The notes beneath the pieces were generated by a model. That model had not been told where the DNA came from and ran no database searches. It saw only the letters and a list, made by a program, of their open reading frames with translations. A program made the position numbers and the translations under genes. This document shows, one piece after another, positions 15,961 to 20,978 of a stretch of DNA of 20,978 nucleotides. The stretch is from assembly GCA_949450265.1 (NCBI GenBank), contig CASTMW010000015.1, positions 1 through 20,978 of the forward strand. The letters run 5' to 3'. Source of the DNA: an uncultured Eggerthellaceae bacterium (GTDB lineage: Bacteria > Actinomycetota > Coriobacteriia > Coriobacteriales > Eggerthellaceae). The stretch's first letter is position 1. Each line of letters begins with the position of its first letter.

Positions 15961-16007
15961 AAGAAGAGCACCTGGCGCGCACCCTTCCGGCGTCGGGTGC
16001 TCTTCTT
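15961..16007 (+). terminator. Terminator-like hairpin behind nifJ (probably bidirectional)
   Basis: AAGAAGAGCACC (15961-15972) and GGTGCTCTTCTT (15996-16007) form a perfect 12-bp stem, A-rich on one side and T-rich on the other. It could end nifJ, whose stop is 88 bases upstream, or terminate or attenuate the transcript started at about 15948. Confidence 0.7.
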
Positions 16008-16022
16008 ATGCGGGCAGGCGGG

Positions 16023-16097
16023 GCGGCACGCAGCCTCCTGTGCGGCACGCAGCCCGTGTGCGGCACGCAGCCTCCTGTGCGGCACGCAGCCTCCTGT
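16023..16097 (+). repeat. Four 19-bp tandem repeats upstream of the deacetylase
   Basis: Units 16023-16041, 16060-16078 and 16079-16097 are identical (GCGGCACGCAGCCTCCTGT); unit 16042-16059 is an 18-bp variant. The rest of the 386-base gap 15874-16259 holds the dyads, promoter, hairpin and weak -10 box listed separately, and no recognisable gene. Confidence 0.9.
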
Positions 16098-16212
16098 GGG
16101 CCAGGCGGGCCGTTTGTGCTCCCGTTTTGCCGTGCTACGCATTTTCGGTGAGCGCACCTCGTGGAGCATTCGCGAAAAGACGTGGTTTTCTGCGCACGTG
16201 GCCTTGCGCATT

Positions 16213-16221
16213 TGCTAACAT
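16213..16221 (+). promoter_or_regulatory. Possible extended -10 for the deacetylase operon
   Basis: TGCTAACAT resembles an extended -10 box (TGN followed by TAACAT), 39 bases before the TTG start. There is no good -35 box. Confidence 0.3.
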
Positions 16222-16259
16222 CTGACCTGCTGAAAAACTGTGTTCATCGGGGGAATGGT

Positions 16260-17507
16260 TTGCCGCATAACGTGGTAAAGAACGTGGTGCCACCGGCTCA
16301 GGGAGCCGTCATCCCCACGCATGCGAGCAACCTTGGCGGTCGGGGAGCGCACGGACGCCCGTCGGTCGCAGCCAAGCGTCGTGCCCCGCTCGTAACGGTC
16401 GTAGGCATCCCGCTCTTTGTTGTTGGCGCGTTGCTCATGATGGTTCTCTTCCCTTGGCCGTGTACGGCGGCTGTCAACGGGGTCACCGTGGAATCGAACG
16501 TGAAGACCAGCGTGCAGGATCTGGTCGCGCAACAGGACCTTCGCACGCGTCCGGGCAATCTGCTGGCCGTGGATGGTTCGGTGCTGGAAGAGGGCGGCGG
16601 CGAGCTCATGCACATCAGCGTGAACGGCGAATACGTGGGAACCGAAGAGCGCATGGTGCATCCGGGTGATGTCATCGAAGTGACCGACGGGGACAACACC
16701 ATGGAATCTTTCGTCGAAGAAGCTCGGGTCATGCCCGCGTCTGCGCGCATTGAAGGTGTCGGTGCTATCCATCGTTATACCCATACCGGCCAAGACGGCG
16801 AACATATCGTTCGCACGGGCAGCGTTTCCGGCAAGACAGTCGAAGTGGAGGTGACGCGCCAGCCGGTTGAGGAAGTGATCGAGCGCTTCAACGTGGACAC
16901 TGGCGGCGACATGGTGGTCGCGCTGACCTTCGACGATGGTCCGTGGGACACCTATACCCAGGAGATACTGGACATCCTTGCTGCCAACGGTGCGCATGCC
17001 ACGTTCTTCACCGTGGGCGAACGCGTCGAAGGGCACGAGGACACCGTGCGTCAGGCCGCCCAGGCTGGACATCAGATATGCACCCACTCGTGGGACCATG
17101 CCGCGGGGGACGGCAATGGCGTTGACCTGGGACGCATGACGGAAGAGGACCGCATCCTGGAGATCACGCGCGGCCAGGAGAAGATATCCGAGGTCACCGG
17201 GCAGGATACTGAACGGGTCATCCGCGTGCCAGGCGGTAATTTCAGCGAAGAGACCGCCAGCGTGTTGGAGCCGTACGTGGATTCCGAGATCGGTTGGAAC
17301 ATCGACACGCAAGACTGGCAGAAGCCGGGAGCGGCTGCCGTCATCGAGCAGATCATGAACGTGCAGCCTGGCAATATCGTGCTGATGCACGACGGCGGTG
17401 GCGATCGCACGCAAACGGTGGAGGCGCTGCGCACGGCGCTGCCGCAGTTGGTGGCTGCCGGGTACCGCTTCGTCACCATCGATCAGCTTCTCGAATACGT
17501 TGACTGA
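16260..17507 (+). CDS. Membrane-anchored polysaccharide deacetylase (NodB domain)
   Basis: From TTG 16260 the product has 415 residues. A basic N-terminal tail (AAKRRAP) leads into one membrane helix (about 44-66, VTVVGIPLFVVGALLMM), so the rest should face outside. A beta-rich region of about 140 residues follows, then the NodB domain: TFDDGP at 223-228, HSWDH at 276-280, RVPGG, DTQDW and VLMHDGG. All catalytic motifs for a metal-dependent sugar deacetylase are present, unlike the Ala-substituted TFDDGA of the partial gene at the left edge. Likely substrate is peptidoglycan or another wall glycan. TTG is preferred because GGGGGA lies 5 bases upstream; GTG 16161 is in frame but has no ribosome site, and its extra 33 residues look uncoding. 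The next gene starts 3 bases after its stop, indicating an operon. Confidence 0.88.
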   Translation: MPHNVVKNVVPPAQGAVIPTHASNLGGRGAHGRPSVAAKRRAPLVTVVGIPLFVVGALLMMVLFPWPCTAAVNGVTVESNVKTSVQDLVAQQDLRTRPGNLLAVDGSVLEEGGGELMHISVNGEYVGTEERMVHPGDVIEVTDGDNTMESFVEEARVMPASARIEGVGAIHRYTHTGQDGEHIVRTGSVSGKTVEVEVTRQPVEEVIERFNVDTGGDMVVALTFDDGPWDTYTQEILDILAANGAHATFFTVGERVEGHEDTVRQAAQAGHQICTHSWDHAAGDGNGVDLGRMTEEDRILEITRGQEKISEVTGQDTERVIRVPGGNFSEETASVLEPYVDSEIGWNIDTQDWQKPGAAAVIEQIMNVQPGNIVLMHDGGGDRTQTVEALRTALPQLVAAGYRFVTIDQLLEYVD

Positions 17508-17510
17508 CCC

Positions 17511-18374
17511 ATGTTCGGCGTAGCGGTGGCACGGCTGGAGCCGCTCTCCGATGCGGAGAAGCAGCGGTATCAGGCGTTCTATTGCGGACTATGCCGAACA
17601 CTGAAGCAGCGCTATGGGCAGCTGAGCCGCGCGGTGCTCAGCTACGACCTGGCGTTTTTGGTCATCTTCCTTGACTCGCTGAGCGAGCCTTCACAGGATG
17701 CGGGGGCCGATCGTTGCATCGTGCACCCCAAGAAGAGGATGCCGTTCATCCAGAGCGCGAACACCGCCTATGCGGCCGATCTGAGCGTGGCGCTGGCCTA
17801 CCACAAGGTGCTCGACGATGTGGCCGATGACGATACGATGCGCGCGCGTGCGGCTCAGGTGGCTTTGCGGGGAGCGTATGAGCGAGCGCAGGAGCGCATC
17901 CCGGATGAATGCGCGGCGATCGAGGCTTGCATGGAGCGCATACGCGAACTGGAAGGGACGTCTGACACGCCGCCGGATGCGTGCGCGCAGGAGTTCGGGC
18001 GTTTGATGGGCGCTCTGTTCGCGTCGGGTGCTCGGCGAGCCTGGGATGCACGATGGGCACAGGCATGCGGCACCTTCGGCGAGACGCTCGGACGGCTGAT
18101 CTACCTGATGGATGCAGCGGTCGACCTGCCAACCGACCAGCGCACGGGCAGCTACAACCCGTTCGCGGCGTTGACCATGGATGTGCCGCAGATGCGCCAG
18201 GTGCTCACGGTGGTGGCGGCCGATGCGGCATCGGCCTTCGAGCGCTTGCCGCTGGTGCAAGATGCCCAGCTGATGCGTGCTGTGTTGTACGCGGGTATCT
18301 GGCAGAAGTTCAATCGTGTGTATGAGGACCAGGCACATCCGGCAGAGGCGCCTGACCAGGGCGTGGTTGGATGA
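17511..18374 (+). CDS. DUF5685 family protein
   Basis: The 287-residue protein matches the DUF5685 pattern I recall: an N-terminal FYCGLCRTLKQRYGQLSRA segment (Cys25, Cys28), a CIVHPKKR segment (Cys69, His72), and a later YLMDAAVDLPTD...GSYNPF segment. It is predicted to be all-helical and soluble, with no signal peptide. Function is not established. Two Asp-rich motifs stand out, LDDVADDD (101-108) and DAAVD (201-205), with the DxxxD spacing of isoprenoid synthases. The paired cysteines and His could bind metal. It starts 3 bases after the deacetylase with no clear ribosome site, so translation is probably coupled. It is followed, after 158 bases, by a J-domain protein; this pairing recurs in Firmicutes as far as I recall. 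Its last codons are duplicated past the stop. Confidence 0.8.
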   Translation: MFGVAVARLEPLSDAEKQRYQAFYCGLCRTLKQRYGQLSRAVLSYDLAFLVIFLDSLSEPSQDAGADRCIVHPKKRMPFIQSANTAYAADLSVALAYHKVLDDVADDDTMRARAAQVALRGAYERAQERIPDECAAIEACMERIRELEGTSDTPPDACAQEFGRLMGALFASGARRAWDARWAQACGTFGETLGRLIYLMDAAVDLPTDQRTGSYNPFAALTMDVPQMRQVLTVVAADAASAFERLPLVQDAQLMRAVLYAGIWQKFNRVYEDQAHPAEAPDQGVVG

Positions 18375-18394
18375 GACCGCCGTGGTTGGATGAG
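18362..18394 (+). repeat. Duplicated 3' end of the DUF5685 gene
   Basis: CGTGGTTGGATGAG occurs at 18362-18375, spanning the stop codon, and again at 18381-18394, a 19-bp period. Confidence 0.8.
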
Positions 18395-18470
18395 GCCAGC
18401 ACGGTCCGGTCCGGTCGCCTTCCAGTCACCCGGATGATGTCGATCGAGTGACCGGAGCCGACCGCTCGGG

Positions 18471-18486
18471 TGTTTCGCGTGGAACA
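18471..18486. promoter_or_regulatory. Degenerate parS-like site
   Basis: TGTTTCGCGTGGAACA matches the parS consensus TGTTTCACGTGAAACA at 14 of 16 positions. One change is in the central CACGTG, so ParB binding is doubtful; it lies 2.1 kb from a perfect site. Confidence 0.3.
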
Positions 18487-18517
18487 TCTGGTATGTTCAC
18501 GTAGAGCATCCGGTATG
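18485..18517 (+). repeat. Two 11-bp direct repeats upstream of the J-protein gene
   Basis: CATCTGGTATG (18485-18495) and CATCCGGTATG (18507-18517) are spaced 22 bases apart, two helical turns, and sit 16-48 bases before the GTG start. Confidence 0.55.
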
Positions 18518-18532
18518 CGATGATAGAGGGCA

Positions 18533-19369
18533 GTGCTGAAAACGATTGCGGGGAATGTGGAGAATCCGTACGACATATTGGGTGTGTCTCGTGATGCCTC
18601 GCTGGACGAGGTGAAGAAGGCGTATCGCAAGAAGGCGCGCGAGAATCACCCGGATCTGAATCCGGGCGATACGGCTGCCGAAGAGCGCATGAATAAGATC
18701 AACGAGGCGTACGACCGCATCACGAACCCGGAGAAGTATCGCGCCAGCGACGCGCGCAAGCGAAGCACGGGATACGGCGGCGCAGGCAGCCCCTATGGTG
18801 GCGCCTCCGGTACGGGTGGTCCTTTCGGTGGTGCGGAATACGGAGGCCCTGGCGGTGCAGGCTATGGGACCGGTACGGGCGGCCAAGGCTCCGACGCAGG
18901 CCCTTATGGCTGGACCACGGTCAATATAGATTTCGAGGACCTGTTCGGCGGCTTCAACGCACAACAGGCATCCGTGCATCCCGAAGAAGCGGCTGGTGAT
19001 AGCGCCGAGGTTCGCCAGGCCATTTCCGCCATCAACGCTGGGCAGCCCGCTCGTGCGATCCAAATACTGCAGCAGATCCCTTCCACCGGTCGCAATGCGC
19101 GCTGGTACTACCTGTTCGCGCTGGCAAACGATGCGGCAGGCAATACGGTGGCCGCCCACGACAACATTCGCCGCGCCCGCCAGCTGGACCCGCAGAACAT
19201 GGACTATCAGCGCGTGGAGAACACGTTCACCCGTCGCGCGCAAACATACACCCAGCAAGGCGAGGGCCGCGGATTCACCACGTTCGGCATGGACCCTGCC
19301 TGGTGTTGCTGTGCGGCTATGGTCTGCCCCACGTTCTGTATGAACGCCCCGGTCGTCTGCTGCCTCTAA
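18533..19369 (+). CDS. J-domain protein with TPR-like region and C-terminal Cys cluster
   Basis: The 278-residue product has a J domain at about 11-70 (PYDILGVSRDASLDEVKKAY, with HPD at 39-41), which stimulates an Hsp70 ATPase. A Gly/Tyr-rich linker follows (about 75-125), then a helical TPR-like part (about 155-230; INAGQPARAIQILQQI and ARQLDPQNMDYQRV). The end holds seven cysteines in 20 residues (258-260, 265, 269, 276, 277). It lacks the zinc-finger and substrate domains of DnaJ proper. Similar J-TPR-Cys proteins occur beside DUF5685 genes in Firmicutes, from memory. GTG 18533 is used; the same frame has a stop at 18524, so only GTG 18557 is another option. The ribosome site (AGAGGG) is close to the start. 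The Cys tail could bind metal, be lipidated or bind a membrane partner; the sequence cannot say. Confidence 0.85.
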   Translation: MLKTIAGNVENPYDILGVSRDASLDEVKKAYRKKARENHPDLNPGDTAAEERMNKINEAYDRITNPEKYRASDARKRSTGYGGAGSPYGGASGTGGPFGGAEYGGPGGAGYGTGTGGQGSDAGPYGWTTVNIDFEDLFGGFNAQQASVHPEEAAGDSAEVRQAISAINAGQPARAIQILQQIPSTGRNARWYYLFALANDAAGNTVAAHDNIRRARQLDPQNMDYQRVENTFTRRAQTYTQQGEGRGFTTFGMDPAWCCCAAMVCPTFCMNAPVVCCL

Positions 19370-19431
19370 GCGCTGCTCGCAGGCTTCCTTCATAGACCAC
19401 CTCTAGGTACTGCTCGCACGCTTCCCTCGTA
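19363..19431 (+). repeat. Duplicated 32-bp segment at the end of the J-protein gene
   Basis: 19363-19394, which contains the stop codon TAA, recurs at 19400-19431 with about six mismatches (37-bp period). Both copies share CTGCTCGCA followed by GCTTCC. The second copy lies in the cysE promoter region. Confidence 0.75.
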
Positions 19432-19448
19432 TGCCGGCGCTCTCTCGC

Positions 19449-19454
19449 TATAAT
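19449..19454 (+). promoter_or_regulatory. -10 box of the cysE promoter
   Basis: A perfect TATAAT lies 34 bases before the GTG start. No clear -35 box is seen 16-18 bases upstream, where the 37-bp-period repeat ends. Confidence 0.5.
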
Positions 19455-19488
19455 GCTATGAACGCAATCAGCCGATGAAAGGAACGCC

Positions 19489-20424
19489 GTGTTCGGAGAC
19501 AACCTGGAGCGCGTGGTCGCTGCCATCGAGAAGAACTACGAAGCGGACGAGATATTCTTCACCAAACCGGGCCTGCGCTTTCCCAGCCGCGCCGTCATCA
19601 AGGATATGTTGAAGAATCTGCGCCGCGTGCTGTTCCCGGGCTATTTCGGCGAAGAGATGCTCAGCGTCAACACCAGCCCCAAATACTTCATCGGCGAAAC
19701 GCTCATCCAGATCGAACGCCAACTGCGCCAGCAGATCATCCTTGCGCTGGTCTATATGGACAGCCGCTGCGAGGATACGGTGGACCCGAACCTGTGCGAA
19801 GATCGCGTGCCCACCGATATCGTGATGAAGACCAACGACGTGTGCACCGCCTTCTTCGACGAACTGCCGCGCATCCAGCAGGTGCTGCTGACCGATGTGG
19901 AAGCACTCTACGACGGCGATCCGGCCGCAGGCAGCAAGGAAGAGGTCATCTTCAGCTATCCGGGTCTCTACGCCATCTATGTGTATCGGCTGGCGCACGT
20001 GCTCTACGAGATGGACGTGCCCATCATCCCGCGCATCATGACCGAGCTGGCGCACAGCGGCACCGGCATCGACATCGGTGCGGGTGCGAAGATCGGCGAA
20101 TACTTCTTCATCGACCACGGCACCGGCGTCGTCATCGGCGAGACCACCGAGATCGGCAATCACGTGAAGATCTACCAGGGCGTTACACTGGGCGCGCTGT
20201 CCACGCGCGGCGGCCAGCGCCTGAACGGGGTGAAGCGGCATCCCACCATCGAAGACAACGTGACCATCTACAGCAACGCCAGTGTGCTGGGTGGTCAGAC
20301 CGTCATCGGGGAGGGCAGCGTGATCGCTGGCAGCACGTTCGTCACCTTTAGCGTGCCACCGCACAGTCGCGTTTCGGTGAAAGAGCAGGAGATCACCGTG
20401 CGCCAACCCGGCGAGAAGGACTGA
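19489..20424 (+). CDS. cysE: Serine O-acetyltransferase (CysE/EpsC type)
   Basis: The enzyme makes O-acetylserine from serine and acetyl-CoA, the committed step of cysteine synthesis in the cytoplasm. The 311-residue product has an N-terminal helical domain (SPKYFIGETLIQIERQL) and a left-handed beta-helix of hexapeptide repeats from about 197 (IDIGAGAKIGEYFFIDHG, then VVIGETTEIG and VKIYQGVTLGA). The HGTG motif contains the catalytic His. It is longer at the N-terminus than E. coli CysE (273 residues), as in the EpsC/SatA group. GTG 19489 has AAAGGA 5 bases upstream; an ATG at 19475 is out of frame. It is transcribed alone from the TATAAT at 19449, with no cysK in the window. Confidence 0.95.
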   Translation: MFGDNLERVVAAIEKNYEADEIFFTKPGLRFPSRAVIKDMLKNLRRVLFPGYFGEEMLSVNTSPKYFIGETLIQIERQLRQQIILALVYMDSRCEDTVDPNLCEDRVPTDIVMKTNDVCTAFFDELPRIQQVLLTDVEALYDGDPAAGSKEEVIFSYPGLYAIYVYRLAHVLYEMDVPIIPRIMTELAHSGTGIDIGAGAKIGEYFFIDHGTGVVIGETTEIGNHVKIYQGVTLGALSTRGGQRLNGVKRHPTIEDNVTIYSNASVLGGQTVIGEGSVIAGSTFVTFSVPPHSRVSVKEQEITVRQPGEKD

Positions 20425-20450
20425 TGCGCAAGTCCAACATGAAGGACTGA
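20415..20450 (+). repeat. Duplicated 3' end of cysE
   Basis: GAAGGACTGA at 20415-20424 includes the stop codon and recurs exactly at 20441-20450 (26-bp period). Confidence 0.65.
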
Positions 20451-20477
20451 CAACCGCAGCGTCAGCCCATTGCGTTC

Positions 20478-20497
20478 GCCGCGCTCGGTCGGCTTTT
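20478..20497 (+). terminator. Weak terminator-like hairpin after cysE
   Basis: GCCG (20478-20481) pairs with CGGC (20490-20493) and is followed by TTTT. The stem is only 4 bp, so this is tentative. Confidence 0.35.
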
Positions 20498-20545
20498 GCT
20501 TGCGCGCTCTTGACACGCAAAGTGCACATCACATCCAGCATGATG

Positions 20546-20573
20546 TGAAAATGTTTCACGTGAAACATTTTCA
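20546..20573. promoter_or_regulatory. parS site inside a 28-bp perfect palindrome
   Basis: 20552-20567 reads TGTTTCACGTGAAACA, identical to the bacterial parS consensus bound by ParB/Spo0J. The symmetry continues outwards through AAAA/TTTT to give perfect 14-base arms. ParB nucleates at such sites for chromosome segregation, and they cluster near the replication origin in most bacteria. An intrinsic terminator role is unlikely because the arms are T-poor on the 3' side. Confidence 0.9.
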
Positions 20574-20599
20574 AAAAAGAAGAACGTTCTCAAGGCTTT

Positions 20600-20756
20600 A
20601 TAGATCTAGATTCGCTTCTAGGTTCGCCCAAGGAAGTCAGTGAGGGCCTCTGAGGTATTTCAGATTTGCCTGAAAAGCGGCTGAGCGTACTTGAGGTACG
20701 CGAAGGTAAGATTTGAAGGCGAAGATGAGATGCTTCAGTGGACCGCAGCGTCAGCT
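20600..20756. other. Gene-free block of small hairpins and repeats, possible structured RNA
   Basis: Seen in order: direct repeats CTAGATTCGC (20606-20615) and CTAGGTTCGC (20618-20627); hairpin TTTCAG/CTGAAA (20658-20675); hairpin GCGTAC-TTGAG-GTACGC (20685-20701); hairpin TGAAG/CTTCA (20714-20737). GC is lower than in genes. It could be a noncoding RNA, a decayed repeat element or a leader or trailer of the tRNA transcript; strand is unknown. Confidence 0.35.
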
Positions 20757-20785
20757 CGTTTCGTTTGCAGTAAGCGAACGAAACG
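20757..20785. other. Hairpin 5 bases downstream of the tRNA-Leu gene
   Basis: CGTTTCGTTTGC and GCGAACGAAACG form a 12-bp stem with one G-T pair and a 5-base loop. On the - strand it follows the tRNA 3' end by 4 bases, so it may define the tRNA trailer, but there is no T tract after it. Confidence 0.55.
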
Positions 20786-20789
20786 AAAA

Positions 20790-20873
20790 TGGTGCCCGGG
20801 GTGGGAGTCGAACCCACACACCCGAAGGTAGAGGTTTTTGAGACCTCCGCGTCTGCCATTCCGCCACCCGGGC
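20790..20873 (-). tRNA. tRNA-Leu, anticodon CAA
   Basis: The - strand folds as a class II tRNA: acceptor arms GCCCGGG and CCCGGGC, D arm GCG/CGC, anticodon stem GAGGT/ACCTC with loop CTCAAAA (anticodon CAA, reads UUG), a long variable arm (ACC TTCG GGT), and T arm GTGGG-TTCGACT-CCCAC. The discriminator A and the 3' CCA are encoded, giving 84 bases. Confidence 0.96.
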
Positions 20874-20913
20874 AAAGCGTGATGCGGCTCGCGCCGATCA
20901 AACTGGCTAAATG

Positions 20914-20919
20914 AGTATA
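20914..20919 (-). promoter_or_regulatory. Possible -10 box for tRNA-Leu
   Basis: TATACT on the - strand lies 40 bases before the tRNA 5' end. No good -35 box is seen at 16-18 bases. Confidence 0.35.
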
Positions 20920-20964
20920 CCTGAAAAACGCTTCGTTTTCTCGGTGAGCGGTCTATTTGTGCAT

Positions 20965-20970
20965 TATAAT
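20965..20970 (+). promoter_or_regulatory. -10 box reading out of the window
   Basis: A perfect TATAAT, followed by AGGGGG, points rightwards towards a gene outside the window. No clear -35 box is present. Confidence 0.4.
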
Positions 20971-20978
20971 AGGGGGAC

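Larger units (their letters stand above)
20453..20768 (+). repeat. Direct repeats flanking the parS region
   Basis: 20453-20479 and 20742-20768 agree at 23 of 27 positions, the first 14 (ACCGCAGCGTCAGC) exactly. They bracket 262 bases that hold the parS palindrome and the hairpin block. The 365-base gap between cysE and the tRNA contains these features and no recognisable gene. Confidence 0.7.

Noticed and set aside
16215..17414. Long - strand frame opposite the second deacetylase
   Set aside because: All NodB motifs are on the + strand; the antisense product has no family features.
20510..20544. TTGACA (20510-20515) as a promoter after cysE
   Set aside because: No -10 box at 15-19 bases; the nearest candidate CATGAT is 23 bases away.
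20582..20589. GAACGTTC as a LexA box
   Set aside because: Gram-positive LexA sites are GAAC-N4-GTTC; here the two halves have no spacer.
20590..20901. 103-codon - strand frame
   Set aside because: It overlaps the whole tRNA-Leu gene and the hairpin block, and has no ribosome site.

Overview
The window looks like a chromosomal segment of a high-GC, anaerobic actinobacterium, most likely class Coriobacteriia (Eggerthellales type). The reasons are a GC content of about 62% in most genes, a pyruvate:ferredoxin oxidoreductase, hydrogenase-maturation genes, an oxalyl-CoA decarboxylase, and conserved single-copy genes (coaD, pgi, cysE) of the expected lengths. The assignment rests on gene content and protein style, not on a search. 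No rRNA, phage, transposase or CRISPR array is present.

Left part (1-8507). A polysaccharide deacetylase gene cut by the window edge (about 52% GC by hand count) is followed by a + strand run: glucose-6-phosphate isomerase (pgi), hypF overlapping it by 8 bases, and a DUF4190-type membrane protein starting 1 base after hypF. This run converges at a terminator on a - strand hypC-hypD pair. HypF, HypC and HypD all serve assembly of the Fe(CN)2CO group of [NiFe] hydrogenase, although no hydrogenase lies in the window. coaD (coenzyme A synthesis) diverges from hypC.

Middle (8508-15873). An array of 20-bp repeats follows coaD. Then comes an oxalyl-CoA decarboxylase (oxc) plus AEC-family transporter pair, with a strong hairpin between them, closed by a perfect terminator. 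A leader with two TTTCGCGAA palindromes and small hairpins precedes the large nifJ gene.

Right part (15874-20978). Behind nifJ is an AT-rich (about 31% GC) island with stacked dyads, a near-consensus promoter (TTGACA-N17-TATATT) and a 12-bp-stem hairpin, then a 19-bp repeat array. A tight set follows: membrane-anchored NodB-type deacetylase, DUF5685 protein and a J-domain/TPR protein with a C-terminal cysteine cluster. Next is cysE (serine O-acetyltransferase). The last 550 bases hold a 28-bp palindrome containing a perfect parS site (ParB/Spo0J binding), a block of small hairpins and a tRNA-Leu(CAA) on the - strand. The parS site suggests that this segment lies in the origin-proximal part of the chromosome.

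The items most worth following up are the DUF5685/J-protein pair (DUF5685 shows two Asp-rich motifs spaced roughly like isoprenoid synthases), the parS palindrome, the promoter-dyad-hairpin island after nifJ, and a recurrent habit of 15-26 bp degenerate tandem repeats inside genes or directly at their stop codons.
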